From positions 558,001 to 622,000 of the forward strand of contig JACKNY010000002.1 in NCBI GenBank assembly GCA_024234615.1: a stretch of 64,000 nucleotides of DNA, read 5' to 3'. Made by a program: the position numbers and the translations under genes. The notes beneath the pieces are model-generated. The model did not search any database, had not been told where the DNA came from, and worked only from the letters and a program-made list of their open reading frames with translations. The DNA is from Pseudomonadales bacterium (GTDB lineage: Bacteria; Pseudomonadota; Gammaproteobacteria; Pseudomonadales; IMCC2047). Below, piece by piece: positions 50,690-60,246 of the stretch; the stretch's first letter is position 1; the number at the start of each line of letters is the position of its first letter.

Positions 50690-53212
50690 ATGAATCAAGT
50701 GACCCACTGGCTGCATAATATAGATAACCTGGTGTTCCGGCATCCGCGCAGCCTGCTGTCGATCATTGCCCTGATCACGGTATTTTTTGCGTTTCAAATT
50801 CCCGGTTTAAAGATGTATTCGGACTTTGCCGACCTGTTGCCGCAAAGTCACCCCTATATAGAACTGCACAATGAGATTAAGGACACTTTTGGTGGCGCTA
50901 ACGTCATCGTGGTTGGGATAGAGATAGAAGACGGCGATATTTTCAGTAATGAATCGCTGGCCATGATTCATCGTCTCACCCTGGCGGTGGATAACCTGCC
51001 GGGGGTAAACCACAACCTGGTGTCGAGTTTGACCCACCGTAACTCGCGTAAGATCTGGTTGACCGAGCTCGGCAACATCAACTCCGAGCCTTACTATAAC
51101 CCCTTGGGTGGAGCGATATCAGAGGAACAGTTGAACCTGTTACGTCAGGACGTGGTGGCCAATCCACGGATTTATGGTCCACTGGTTTCGCCGGACATGA
51201 AGGTGGCCTTGATCAAGGCACAACTGAACGAAGGCCAGTTGGACTACGAGCAGACCTTTGCCCAACTCCAGGCCGTGCGCGAAGCCGAAGCCCGCGCCGG
51301 GGTGAACATTTATGCTACCGGCCAACCGGTGCTGGTGGGTTGGGTCTATACCTACAAGGAACAGATCATCGAGATCTTCCTGTTTACCGCCCTGATCATG
51401 ATTGCGCTGCTGGTCTTCCACTTCCGCAAACCCTATGGTGTGTTGATTCCCCTCGGCGGCGTGATTATCTCCTCGATTTGGGGCGTCGGTATTATTAGCC
51501 TGTTCGGCTATAACCTCGATCCCTTAGGCCTGGTGATTCCCTTTCTGATTTCGGCGCGGGCCATGTCGCACGGGATTCAGCTGGTGGAGCGCTATTACAG
51601 CGAGCTGGCCGAGTGTGATGATGGCCCCCGCGCGGCCCAGCTCACCTTTGAGAGTCTGTTCCGTCCCGGCACCCTGGGTGTGGTGTCCGATGCCATTGGT
51701 TTATTGCTGATTGCCATTGGTTCGATTCCGCTCAACACCAAACTGGCACACTACGCGTCCCTGTGGGCGCTGTCGATTGTCATCACCGTCTTAATTGCGG
51801 TGCCGCTGCTACTGTCGATTCTACCCAAGCCCAAGGATATCGAACTCAAAACCAATGTGCTGCGCGCCATCGGTGATGGCTGTGCTCATCTGATGGCCAA
51901 TAAATCCGCACCGCCCGCTATTCTCAGTGTGGCGGCGCTGTTGTTAATCGGTGGTTTCTACCTCTCATCCCAGGTAACCATCGGGGAAGCCGAGCCCGGT
52001 TCACCGATTCTGTATCAGAACCATGATTACAACATCTCCTCCAAGCTGATCAATGACCGCTTTCCCGGCTCCGAAGAGCTGTATATTGTTGCCGAACACG
52101 CCGAGAACGGTGGTTTAAAGCGTCCGGAAGTGCTGGCGGCGTTGGCGGACCTGGAGCGGCACATGATGAAGGATCCGGAAGTAGGGGGCGCTAAAGGTCT
52201 GCCGGATTTGATCAAGCAGGTCAACCGCCTGTTACACAACGATGACCCGCGCTACTATCAGATTCCGGCCGATCCGGCCTACACCGGTGGGCTGATGTTT
52301 ACCTACATGGCCTCCAGTCCGATCCCCGGTGCCTTAAAGGAATTCACCGACACCGATGAGCGGGTTGCCAACCTGGTGTTCTTCTACAAGGATCACCAGG
52401 GTGAGACCATCCGTCGAGCCATTTATATGGCCAAGCAATGGATTACCGAGAACGAGGGCAAGGTGGACGGTCTGACCATCCGCTTGGCCGGTGGCACCAT
52501 TGGCGTCACGGCGGCGATGAATGAAGCGGCCTTTGATACCAACAAGCTGGTGTTGCCCTTGGTGTTCTTACTGATTTTCCTGTTTGTGACCCTTTTTTAC
52601 TCCTCGTTGCAGGCAGGTTTTTTAATGTTCCTGGCAATGCTGTTTGCCACCACCATGACCTATGCCTACATGGGCTTGCAGGAGGTGGGGATTAACATCA
52701 ATACCGTGCCCATCATTGCGGTGGGGGTGGGGGTTGGGATTGACTACTCGATCTACATGATGGATCGCATCCGTGAAGAGATGGTCAAGCTCAACAACCT
52801 GCGCCAGGCGGTAGAGCGAGCGATCAGCACCACCGGACTGGCGATTAGTTTTACCGCCATCACCCTGATTGCGGGGATTGTGATGTGGGTCATTTTATCG
52901 GATTTGCGTTTTCAGGCCGATGCGGCACTACTGCTCAGTGTGATGGTGGTGCTCAATGCGCTGGCGGCGCTATTGTTGGTGCCCGCCTGGGTACTGGTGT
53001 TTAAACCCGCCTTCATTGGTCAGGTGTATGAAGATGAGGACGGGATTATACAGGCGGGTGCGCCACCAGCGTCCGCCACCAAGGCCGTTCGCCCACAGGC
53101 GGGTGCGACACATCAAAAGCAGGGGAAGCAAGGAGCAGTCACGCAGGAGCACAGTAAGCAAGTAGGAGAGGAGATTACCTTGAGCGGGGTAGTGCCCACA
53201 GGTAACGACTAA
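50690..53212 (+). CDS. RND superfamily (MMPL-type) transporter
   Basis: 840 aa. Twelve membrane helices are arranged as two repeats of one plus five helices, each with a periplasmic loop: helix 1 near 20-40, then ADLLPQSHPY for the loop motif; the central helices include GVGVGIDYSIYMMDRIREE (about 680). It belongs to the MMPL/HpnN class that moves lipids or hydrophobic compounds rather than the AcrB multidrug type. The last 60 residues are low-complexity. Probable proton-driven transport between membranes with its neighbours DUF1302 and DUF1329; direction and substrate are unknown. Confidence 0.9.
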   Translation: MNQVTHWLHNIDNLVFRHPRSLLSIIALITVFFAFQIPGLKMYSDFADLLPQSHPYIELHNEIKDTFGGANVIVVGIEIEDGDIFSNESLAMIHRLTLAVDNLPGVNHNLVSSLTHRNSRKIWLTELGNINSEPYYNPLGGAISEEQLNLLRQDVVANPRIYGPLVSPDMKVALIKAQLNEGQLDYEQTFAQLQAVREAEARAGVNIYATGQPVLVGWVYTYKEQIIEIFLFTALIMIALLVFHFRKPYGVLIPLGGVIISSIWGVGIISLFGYNLDPLGLVIPFLISARAMSHGIQLVERYYSELAECDDGPRAAQLTFESLFRPGTLGVVSDAIGLLLIAIGSIPLNTKLAHYASLWALSIVITVLIAVPLLLSILPKPKDIELKTNVLRAIGDGCAHLMANKSAPPAILSVAALLLIGGFYLSSQVTIGEAEPGSPILYQNHDYNISSKLINDRFPGSEELYIVAEHAENGGLKRPEVLAALADLERHMMKDPEVGGAKGLPDLIKQVNRLLHNDDPRYYQIPADPAYTGGLMFTYMASSPIPGALKEFTDTDERVANLVFFYKDHQGETIRRAIYMAKQWITENEGKVDGLTIRLAGGTIGVTAAMNEAAFDTNKLVLPLVFLLIFLFVTLFYSSLQAGFLMFLAMLFATTMTYAYMGLQEVGININTVPIIAVGVGVGIDYSIYMMDRIREEMVKLNNLRQAVERAISTTGLAISFTAITLIAGIVMWVILSDLRFQADAALLLSVMVVLNALAALLLVPAWVLVFKPAFIGQVYEDEDGIIQAGAPPASATKAVRPQAGATHQKQGKQGAVTQEHSKQVGEEITLSGVVPTGND

Positions 53213-53216
53213 TGAA

Positions 53217-53233
53217 AGGAGCCTTAGGCTCCT
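53217..53233 (+). other. intercistronic stem-loop
   Basis: AGGAGCC-TTA-GGCTCCT directly after the RND stop (53212) forms a perfect 7-bp hairpin without a T run. It could set RNA stability or partial termination before the DUF1302 gene. Confidence 0.6.
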
Positions 53234-53265
53234 GATAATAATGATCCTTAATGAAGGAGAAGACT

Positions 53266-55236
53266 ATGAAAGGTAAGCAACTGTCCGGGAAACTGGGCCT
53301 AATCACGGCGGCGGTCACGTTCGCTGCGGGGATCCAAAGTGGCGGTGTACTGGCGGAGGATGTGGAGTGGAGCGGTTTTGCCGAGAATGCCACTTACCAC
53401 CGTAAGGACGTGGGGATATCTAAATCGCGTTTTGGGGCACAACTGGAGGGGCTGAAGTTTATTGGGGATGTCGGACCGTTCCGTAATGTCAGCATCAATG
53501 GGGTGTTACGCCTGAGCTATGATGCGGTATACGATCTGAATGAAGATGACTTCGGTAATCGTGCGGGTGGGGCGGCAACGGTGAACTCCGTAGCCGGTCC
53601 TGCGCCGGTAGTGCCGGTTAACGGCTTGGGTATCGGGCCCGCTGGAGGAGCCAATGTGGGGTACTGGGCAGTCAACAATGTCCTTGGTGGCGGCATGCTT
53701 CCTAATAACACCTTCGTTGATGTTTATACCAACAACCCCAATGAAGGTATGATCTCCTTGGGTGATCATTTGCGCGATCATGGCGATGGTGTTTCCTTCG
53801 GCGTACCGGTACGCCCCTGCGATAAAGACAGCCGGGGTTGTCTTGACGACTACCTGGACTTTGATAAGGAAGAACTGGCAGCGCCGGAGATCTTTAGTGA
53901 TCGTGGTGACTGGCTGCGAGAGCTCTATATTGACTTCAGCCTACCCATGAGTGGTGGTAATGAGGTTAACTTCCGGGTCGGTAAGCAGCAGGTGATCTGG
54001 GGCCGTACGGATTTATTCCGCGTCTTGGACGTACTCAACCCGGTGGACTATTCTCGTCATAATATCTACGACGAACTGGAAGATATTCGTATCCCGATGT
54101 GGATGATGAAGTCGGACTTTCGCTTCGGCGCTACCGGTCCCTTTGATGACTTCAATATCCAGCTGATCTGGAACTTCGATAAGTTCCGTCCTAACAACCT
54201 GGGTCAGTGTGGCTCAGCCTACGTGATTCTCGATGCCGGTTGTTTCTTTCGCGGCATGAATAATCTATGGGAAAATGGCGGCACCGTAGCTAATTTTGCT
54301 AATGGTAGCTTGGCCACCAACTTTGGCCCACACACCATTGGTATTCGTGATGTCGACCTGCCCTCCTGGAGCCTAAGCAATACCCAGGTTGGCTTTAAGG
54401 TGGAAGGGGTGATTGGTGACTTCGGTTGGTCCTTGAATGCCTTGACCTACCGCTCTCAGTTACCTTCGCTACGGGCGGGCCACATTCCAGTGGTTGACCC
54501 TTTTGCGGGCGGAGCAGCAGCGGTACGCGATTACCTGATTGCCTTTGATATGGTATTCCCACGCGTGAACCTGCTCGGTGGTTCGATTGACTACTACTCA
54601 CAAGCGATCGATACGGTGTTCCGGGTTGAAGTGGCTTACACCGAAGGTGAAGAGTTTGCCAACACCTTAGAGCGTCGTCTGTTCTCCGAATCAGACGTGG
54701 TGCGTTTTGTGATTGGTGCGGATAAGAACATCTTTATCCGTCCGCTCAACAAGACCCGCGCCTTCCTGTTCTCCGCGCAAATCTTTGGTCAGCACATTCT
54801 CGATCATGAAACGGCTAGCGCTACTCTAGGTACCGTGGGCATGCCAGACTGGGAAGTCAATCATATCGCGACTTTCTTAGTCAAAGGCTGGTGGATGAAT
54901 GACCGCCTCAGTCCGCAAATCATCATGGCGCATGATTTTAGAGCGGGCGCTACCGTGGTAGCCCCTTCCATCGACTGGCTGATCAGTGATAACTGGCAGT
55001 TGATTCTGGGCGCCAACTACAAAACCGGCGGTGAAGATGAGCAGTTCGATGACTGCCGTCTGTGTAACCCCTTCCCACCCTTTACTTCAGGCCCAGTACC
55101 TGAGCATGGTGTTGGGTTTACTTCCGGTTCGGCGGGTCTTTCTGGCTTTGAGCCGTTGGGACGTTTCCGCTCCGGTCCGATCGGTATGGCCGAGAAAGAA
55201 GACGAAATACAGCTGACGGTGCGTTATCGCTTCTAA
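53266..55236 (+). CDS. DUF1302 outer-membrane-type protein
   Basis: 656 aa from ATG 53266, behind AAGGAGA; ATG 53251 in frame lacks a Shine-Dalgarno. A signal peptide ends near GVLA-EDVEW. The rest is a beta-barrel-like protein rich in aromatic and Gly strands (NEVNFRVGKQQVIWGRTDLFRVLDVLNPVDYSRH) ending in IQLTVRYRF with a terminal Phe, an outer membrane sorting signal. The family is known as a partner of DUF1329. It may be the pore or docking protein for hydrophobic substances; that is inference. Confidence 0.85.
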   Translation: MKGKQLSGKLGLITAAVTFAAGIQSGGVLAEDVEWSGFAENATYHRKDVGISKSRFGAQLEGLKFIGDVGPFRNVSINGVLRLSYDAVYDLNEDDFGNRAGGAATVNSVAGPAPVVPVNGLGIGPAGGANVGYWAVNNVLGGGMLPNNTFVDVYTNNPNEGMISLGDHLRDHGDGVSFGVPVRPCDKDSRGCLDDYLDFDKEELAAPEIFSDRGDWLRELYIDFSLPMSGGNEVNFRVGKQQVIWGRTDLFRVLDVLNPVDYSRHNIYDELEDIRIPMWMMKSDFRFGATGPFDDFNIQLIWNFDKFRPNNLGQCGSAYVILDAGCFFRGMNNLWENGGTVANFANGSLATNFGPHTIGIRDVDLPSWSLSNTQVGFKVEGVIGDFGWSLNALTYRSQLPSLRAGHIPVVDPFAGGAAAVRDYLIAFDMVFPRVNLLGGSIDYYSQAIDTVFRVEVAYTEGEEFANTLERRLFSESDVVRFVIGADKNIFIRPLNKTRAFLFSAQIFGQHILDHETASATLGTVGMPDWEVNHIATFLVKGWWMNDRLSPQIIMAHDFRAGATVVAPSIDWLISDNWQLILGANYKTGGEDEQFDDCRLCNPFPPFTSGPVPEHGVGFTSGSAGLSGFEPLGRFRSGPIGMAEKEDEIQLTVRYRF

Positions 55237-55285
55237 GGCGAGGGCATCGATTTACGACCTTAACTGATAAAAAGGTAGAACTGTT

Positions 55286-56602
55286 ATGACGATAAAAAAA
55301 CTGATGATCGGCCTGGCGCTCAGTGGTAGCTTGGCCGCTGGAATGACGCACGCGGCGACCGCCGAAGATGTTGAAAACTCCTTTTACCCCTATAAGAGCG
55401 GTGTGCCCAGCTTTAACGGGCTGAGTACTGGCATGACCATTAATAGTGGTAATGTGGGCCAGTTCGAATCCATTATTGATCCGGAACTGTTTAAACAGAT
55501 TCAGAACGGCTGGATGGACATGCAAGTCGGCGCCACCACCTCCTTTGACCTGCACCCCAACTATGTACAGGCCACCCGTGATAACCTCAACAAAGTGTCC
55601 CTGGGTGCTGAAGTGGGCCAGATCAACAACTTCGTGGCTGGCCGTCCCTTTCCGGAAGAGCCGGATATGAACGACCCGCGCGCTGGTGAAAAGCTGGCCT
55701 GGAACTACAAGTACGGTTATAACTGGGGTGATAACGCCGCCATCTACCCGTTCTACTGGAAGTACCGCAACATGGACAGCGGCAACGTTGAACGTACCAT
55801 CAAGTTCAACTTCCACTTCCTCAACTTCAAACACCGGGTTAACCAACCCCCGATCCCGGACATAACCCCGAACCCGTCAGAGTTATTCCGTGCTATCTAT
55901 GTGCAGGTACTTGAACCCTTTGACGTGAAGAACACCCAGCTGTTGATTCAGCGCGCCGAAGATGATCAGAAGCGCGATAATTCCTGGTTGTATCTGGGCT
56001 TCCAGCGCCGCGTACGCCGTCTGGCCACTGGTCAGGTGACGGACTCCTTCCTGGGCTCTGACCTGATGATTGAAGACTTTGAGGGCTATAACAACCGTGT
56101 CTCCGACATGGCCTGGACCTACAAAGGCACCCGTAACATCATGATGCCCTTCTACAACCACAATGACCTCACCCTCGACCCCGACACACACCAGGACGAT
56201 GAGGGGTATCAAGTGGTGGCCTTTGCCGGCAAAGGGGGTTGTTATCCCAACATCACCTGGCAGCTGCGTAAGGTGTATGAGGTCGAAGCTGCCCCGGTGG
56301 ATTCCAATCACCCGATCAGCAAGCGGGTATTCTTTATGGATGCCCAGACCTACACGATTCCGCGCGCCAACATTTATGACCGTGCCGGTAAGCTGTGGAA
56401 GACTTGGTTTCTTGGGCAGGCGCACCCGGATCATCATTTAGCCAAGAACAAGGGCACCGGGGTGTCGATTGATGATTCCTTCGCCATGATCGACGTGCAG
56501 GCGAACCACTGCACTACCGGTCAGTTCAAAGGTCAGGTCGATCCTGAGCTGAACCCCGTCAGTAAGTTCACGGTGCAAAACCTGCGGGCTACTGGTCGAT
56601 AG
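55286..56602 (+). CDS. DUF1329 periplasmic protein
   Basis: 438 aa. A signal peptide (MTIKKLMIGLALSGSLAAGMTHAA) is followed by the family body: YKYGYNWGDNAAIYPFYWKYRN, YLGFQRRVRRLATGQ, DLMIEDFEGYNNRVSDMAWTYKG, RKVYEVEAAP, SKRVFFMDAQTY. DUF1329 has a LolA/LolB-like lipid-carrier fold in the family description and acts with DUF1302. It may shuttle a hydrophobic molecule across the periplasm. It lies 49 bases after DUF1302. Confidence 0.88.
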   Translation: MTIKKLMIGLALSGSLAAGMTHAATAEDVENSFYPYKSGVPSFNGLSTGMTINSGNVGQFESIIDPELFKQIQNGWMDMQVGATTSFDLHPNYVQATRDNLNKVSLGAEVGQINNFVAGRPFPEEPDMNDPRAGEKLAWNYKYGYNWGDNAAIYPFYWKYRNMDSGNVERTIKFNFHFLNFKHRVNQPPIPDITPNPSELFRAIYVQVLEPFDVKNTQLLIQRAEDDQKRDNSWLYLGFQRRVRRLATGQVTDSFLGSDLMIEDFEGYNNRVSDMAWTYKGTRNIMMPFYNHNDLTLDPDTHQDDEGYQVVAFAGKGGCYPNITWQLRKVYEVEAAPVDSNHPISKRVFFMDAQTYTIPRANIYDRAGKLWKTWFLGQAHPDHHLAKNKGTGVSIDDSFAMIDVQANHCTTGQFKGQVDPELNPVSKFTVQNLRATGR

Positions 56603-56624
56603 GTTGGCAAGTTAAAAAATAGTA

Positions 56625-56653
56625 GGTGCTTAGAGACGGTGTCTCTAAGCACC
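56625..56653 (+). other. long perfect hairpin after the DUF1329 gene
   Basis: GGTGCTTAGAGAC (56625-56637) pairs fully with GTCTCTAAGCACC (56641-56653) over a 3-base loop. There is no T run after it. It may be a Rho-independent-like stop, an RNA end protector, or an attenuator before the SDR gene. Confidence 0.7.
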
Positions 56654-56680
56654 CTTAACTTAAACTACCGGAGTAACATC

Positions 56681-57376
56681 ATGGCAGTTCAACCCAACAC
56701 AAAAGGTTACGGTTTGGGTGGTAAACGTGTTGTGATAACTCAAGCTAACAGTTTTATGGGTCCCTATTTGGTGGACGCCTTCACCAAAGAGGGTGCGGAT
56801 GTAATTCCTGATCAGCGCGATCTTACCCACGACAAGGCTGCGGACAACCTGCTCGGTGAAGTAAAAAATATCGATGTCCTCGTCATTAATCTCGCCACGG
56901 ACAGGTTTCGGGCGAATGCCATAGAAATAACCGATTTTCAGTTTCAACAGCCATTCGAAGAAATGGTTTATCCATTATTTCGGCTTGGTCGCTCAGTACT
57001 CCCACAAATGATCGCTCGTCGTTCAGGTAAAATTATTGTAATAGGCAGCGCAACGCCGCTACGGACTTTTCCGAACGCATCGGCTTACTCTGCTGCGCGA
57101 GGAGCTCAATTAGCCTGGGTAAAAGCAGTCGGTGTTGAGGTGGCTCCTCACAATGTACAAGTTAATGCCATCGCCCAAATATTCGTAGAAAATCAAGAAT
57201 ATTTCCCGGATGAATATCAACAAACAGACGAATTTAAGCAACGTTTGGCAGAGGTTCCAGCAGGACGTCTTGGTACGGGACAGGAAGATGCTGCACTCGC
57301 ACTTTTTCTTGCCAGCAGCCAATGCAATTTCTTGGTAGGGCAAGCCATACCCTTTACCGGTGGCTGGACAAGCTAA
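56681..57376 (+). CDS. short-chain dehydrogenase/reductase
   Basis: 231 aa from ATG 56681 behind CCGGAG; an in-frame GTG at 56639 lies inside the hairpin and is rejected. The cofactor site GKRVVITQANSFMGPYL is atypical (TQANSFMG instead of TGGxxGxG). The catalytic Ser-Tyr-Lys pattern is degenerate: IGSATPLRTFPNASAYSAARGAQ has YSAAR where YxxxK is expected. This is the form of atypical SDRs resembling halohydrin dehalogenases, which have a Ser-Tyr-Arg triad. The ending QAIPFTGGW is usual for the family. Substrate unknown; it may act on an aromatic or lipid compound moved by this operon. Confidence 0.8.
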   Translation: MAVQPNTKGYGLGGKRVVITQANSFMGPYLVDAFTKEGADVIPDQRDLTHDKAADNLLGEVKNIDVLVINLATDRFRANAIEITDFQFQQPFEEMVYPLFRLGRSVLPQMIARRSGKIIVIGSATPLRTFPNASAYSAARGAQLAWVKAVGVEVAPHNVQVNAIAQIFVENQEYFPDEYQQTDEFKQRLAEVPAGRLGTGQEDAALALFLASSQCNFLVGQAIPFTGGWTS

Positions 57377-57492
57377 TAGCCGAGTCAGAGAATTTCCTGT
57401 TTTAAGTCTTTACGAACTCCCATTTCGAACCCTACCCGTCTAATAGTGTACTCATACAAGGAATATCGATCATACAAGATCAAACATCTAAT

Positions 57493-57506
57493 TTGGTTGC
57501 GATCAA
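57493..57506. promoter_or_regulatory. FNR/DNR-like box upstream of nnrS
   Basis: TTGGTTGCGATCAA matches the FNR palindrome in 9 of 10 bases, 54 bases before ATG 57560. A -10 at the ideal class II position is poor; TGTAAA is four bases off. Supported mainly by the NO-related gene behind it. Confidence 0.45.
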
Positions 57507-57559
57507 CAGGGCTGTGACATATTCTGTAAACCTGCAATGGCCAGTTATACCAAAATACA

Positions 57560-58765
57560 ATGAATCAACCCCTGACGACCAAACACTTCACATCTCCCAT
57601 CTGGCAAAGCCCGTTTCGTCCCTTCTATCTGATGGGAGCAATCTACTGCCCACTTCTGGTCTTGCTGTGGTTGGCCAGCCATGCTGGCATCATCGGGGCG
57701 GTGAGCCCAAACTATAGCCTCTCCCTTTGGCATGGCCACGAAATGGTATTCGGCTTTTTCGGTGCAATTGTCGCTGGATTTACCCTTACCTTTCTTGGTA
57801 GCTGGGCACAGACAGAGGAAATTTCCGGTGGCCGATTGGCATTAATTTCAGCACTTTGGCTACTGGGCCGCCTGGCCTTTTATTTTTCAACGTTACTACC
57901 TGAAATGCTAGTGATGCTGCTTGACTCCAGCCTCTATTTTGTCATTGCGCTGATGGTAACGCCGAGACTCTGGGCGGCCCCAAATCGTATTTACTTAATA
58001 GCCCTCATTATTTTTTGCGGTATCGGTTTCGGCAACCTGCTATTTCATCTGGGCATCATGCAGGGAAACCTCGAATTAGCAGCACTGGGGTTACGCACGG
58101 GTATTTACGCCATCATGATTAAATTTGTGGTTGCTGGTGCCTTCTTAACCGTTGTCTTTACGAACAATATTCTGCCAGATCAGGGTGTTCAAGAAATTAC
58201 CTTTAACCCTTGGATAGAGGGATTTGCCGTACTTAGTCTCGCCTTCTATATCCTGTCTGACCTGCTATCGATGAATTCAACTTGGTGCTTTGTTGCGGCA
58301 GTACTTGCTTGTGTGGTTCATAGCATTCGATTTGCTCGTTGGCATACTTGGCGGGTTAAAGCTTACCCGATTATCCTGATCATGCATCTGGCCTATTTAT
58401 GGCTGATTCTCTCCTTTGCCCTACGCGCTATACATGATTTCAGTGGCACAATCTCGACACAGATTTGGTTACATGCCTTTACCGCTGGTGCTATGGGTTT
58501 GATGGGTATCAGTTTTATGACGCGCGTAGTGTTACGTCATACCGGCCGACAATTGAGGGCAAACCCAATCATTGTCGTCTGTTATACCTCCATTTTTATT
58601 GCCGCAGTGATGCGCCTTTGCGCCTATTTGTTCGGCTTTAACAACCCACTCATGATCTCTTCAGCAGTGCTATGGACCATTCCTTTTGCCGTCTATTTCG
58701 TGCTTTACGGTCATATGCTATGGCAGCCCAGTTTACCCAAGCGGCAGATTCCTAAGCAGGGCTAA
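57560..58765 (+). CDS. nnrS: NnrS family membrane heme-copper protein
   Basis: 401 aa with about 12 membrane helices. The start SPIWQSPFRPFYLMGAIYCPL and LWHGHEMVFGFFGAIVAGFTLTFLGSW are the NnrS signature, with His residues for heme and copper. RVVLRHTGRQL near the C-terminal third is also conserved. NnrS protects against NO stress, with effects on iron-nitrosyl formation. No strong Shine-Dalgarno before ATG 57560. It belongs functionally with the sNOR and nir genes. The desaturase follows after 76 bases. Confidence 0.9.
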   Translation: MNQPLTTKHFTSPIWQSPFRPFYLMGAIYCPLLVLLWLASHAGIIGAVSPNYSLSLWHGHEMVFGFFGAIVAGFTLTFLGSWAQTEEISGGRLALISALWLLGRLAFYFSTLLPEMLVMLLDSSLYFVIALMVTPRLWAAPNRIYLIALIIFCGIGFGNLLFHLGIMQGNLELAALGLRTGIYAIMIKFVVAGAFLTVVFTNNILPDQGVQEITFNPWIEGFAVLSLAFYILSDLLSMNSTWCFVAAVLACVVHSIRFARWHTWRVKAYPIILIMHLAYLWLILSFALRAIHDFSGTISTQIWLHAFTAGAMGLMGISFMTRVVLRHTGRQLRANPIIVVCYTSIFIAAVMRLCAYLFGFNNPLMISSAVLWTIPFAVYFVLYGHMLWQPSLPKRQIPKQG

Positions 58766-58841
58766 CGGCTAAACTTATTGAACTAACGGTGACTTGACAA
58801 TCAAACTATCAACAAGCTGAGTCCGCCGATGGAGGTGTGTT

Positions 58842-60038
58842 ATGTGGTATCAAGGCCTAGCGGGGCTATCTGCTCTGCAAATATTAGCGGTTCTAGCCGT
58901 TTTCCTACATTTAACCATCGTATCGGTAACCCTTTATCTACATCGGTATAGCGCGCACCGCTCTTTACAGCTCAACACAGCCATCAAGCACCTCTTCCGC
59001 TTTTGGTTATGGTTAACCACAGGCATGTCGACAAAAGAATGGACAGCTATACATCGTAAACATCATGCCCAGTGCGAGACTCCACAAGACCCTCACAGCC
59101 CAGTTGTCGTTGGGTTAGGCAAAGTTTTCTGGCAAGGCACTGAACTCTACAAACAGGCCAACACCCCGGAAACACTCGAAAAATACGGCAAGGGTACACC
59201 CGACGATTGGGTCGAACATCACCTGTACGCTAAAAGCGCACTCGGTATTTCCTTAATGTTAATTATCGATATTCTACTATTTGGCGCCATTGGCATCACG
59301 GTTTGGGCCATTCAAATGATTTGGATACCCCTTACTGCAGCCGGAGTCATTAATGGCATAGGCCATGCCTGGGGCTACCGGAATTTCGAGAGCCCAGATG
59401 CGGCGCGTAATATTCTTCCCTGGGGCATTATCATCGGCGGCGAGGAACTGCACAACAATCACCATACTTATCCCAACTCCCCCAAACTATCGGTGAAATG
59501 GTGGGAGTTTGATATTGGCTGGTTTTGGATTAGGACCTTGAAATTACTGGGGCTAGCCAAGGTCAGGAGTATGGGTCCCCTTGCCATTCGCGTTCCGGGC
59601 AAGCGTTTAATCGATATAGACACCACTTGGGCAACCCTGAATGATCGCTTTAATATCTTGGCGCAGTATTCGAAACAGGTGGTATTTCCTTTGGTTAATC
59701 TAGAGAAATCAAAAACCGACAGGGTCGGCAAGAAAATATTGAATCGAGTAAAATTCCTGATTTGTCGCGATCAGACAGCCAGCATCGTAACCAAAGGGAA
59801 AAAGCCACAGGCTGATATTCGAAACCTGCTGGCGCAACACCCTAATTTAGAGCGCATTTATGATATGCGCAAAGCCTTGCAATCCATCTGGCAAAAAGGC
59901 GCTCAGAATATCAACGAAATGTCGCAGGAGCTGCAAGCTTGGTGCCTAGAGGCAGAAGCCAGTCAAATTCAGGCATTAAAGGATTTTGCGGATTATTTGC
60001 GTAGCTATTCCATGCCAAGGGCTAATGCGCTTCATTAA
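58842..60038 (+). CDS. acyl-CoA/lipid delta-9-type fatty acid desaturase
   Basis: 398 aa. The three histidine boxes are HRYSAH (34-39), HRKHH (71-75) and HNNHH (about 203-207), which bind the diiron centre. Two pairs of membrane helices flank them. A C-terminal extension of about 130 residues is helical and soluble. It inserts a double bond into saturated acyl chains with O2 and adjusts membrane fluidity. ATG 58842 has GGAGG upstream. DesA-like enzymes of pseudomonads have this length. Confidence 0.92.
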   Translation: MWYQGLAGLSALQILAVLAVFLHLTIVSVTLYLHRYSAHRSLQLNTAIKHLFRFWLWLTTGMSTKEWTAIHRKHHAQCETPQDPHSPVVVGLGKVFWQGTELYKQANTPETLEKYGKGTPDDWVEHHLYAKSALGISLMLIIDILLFGAIGITVWAIQMIWIPLTAAGVINGIGHAWGYRNFESPDAARNILPWGIIIGGEELHNNHHTYPNSPKLSVKWWEFDIGWFWIRTLKLLGLAKVRSMGPLAIRVPGKRLIDIDTTWATLNDRFNILAQYSKQVVFPLVNLEKSKTDRVGKKILNRVKFLICRDQTASIVTKGKKPQADIRNLLAQHPNLERIYDMRKALQSIWQKGAQNINEMSQELQAWCLEAEASQIQALKDFADYLRSYSMPRANALH

Positions 60039-60198
60039 AGCCTCATATGTAGTATGTTGGTCCTTAAAAATTCCGCGTATTCGCTACGGAGGCTGCCTGT
60101 AAAGAGCTACCCACATATAAAAAAATTCCATGCCTCTATTTCCCTAGGCCCCACAAGTAAGCTGCACTAGCAAGACGACTTTAGGTGCAACAAAAATA

Positions 60199-60212
60199 TT
60201 GATTCAAATCAA
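60199..60212 (+). promoter_or_regulatory. FNR/ANR/DNR box of a class II promoter for a small RNA
   Basis: TTGATTCAAATCAA is a perfect FNR palindrome. With its centre (60205.5) at -41.5, the predicted start is 60247 and the -10 positions hold TAAGGT (60235-60240), the exact class II arrangement. No protein gene follows; a terminator does. Confidence 0.82.
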
Positions 60213-60246
60213 TGCCGATCACCCACCGATAAGTTAAGGTACGCCT

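Noticed and set aside
55118..55846. 242-codon open frame on the minus strand
   Set aside because: It is antisense to the ends of DUF1302 and DUF1329, with a Val-rich shadow composition and no motifs.
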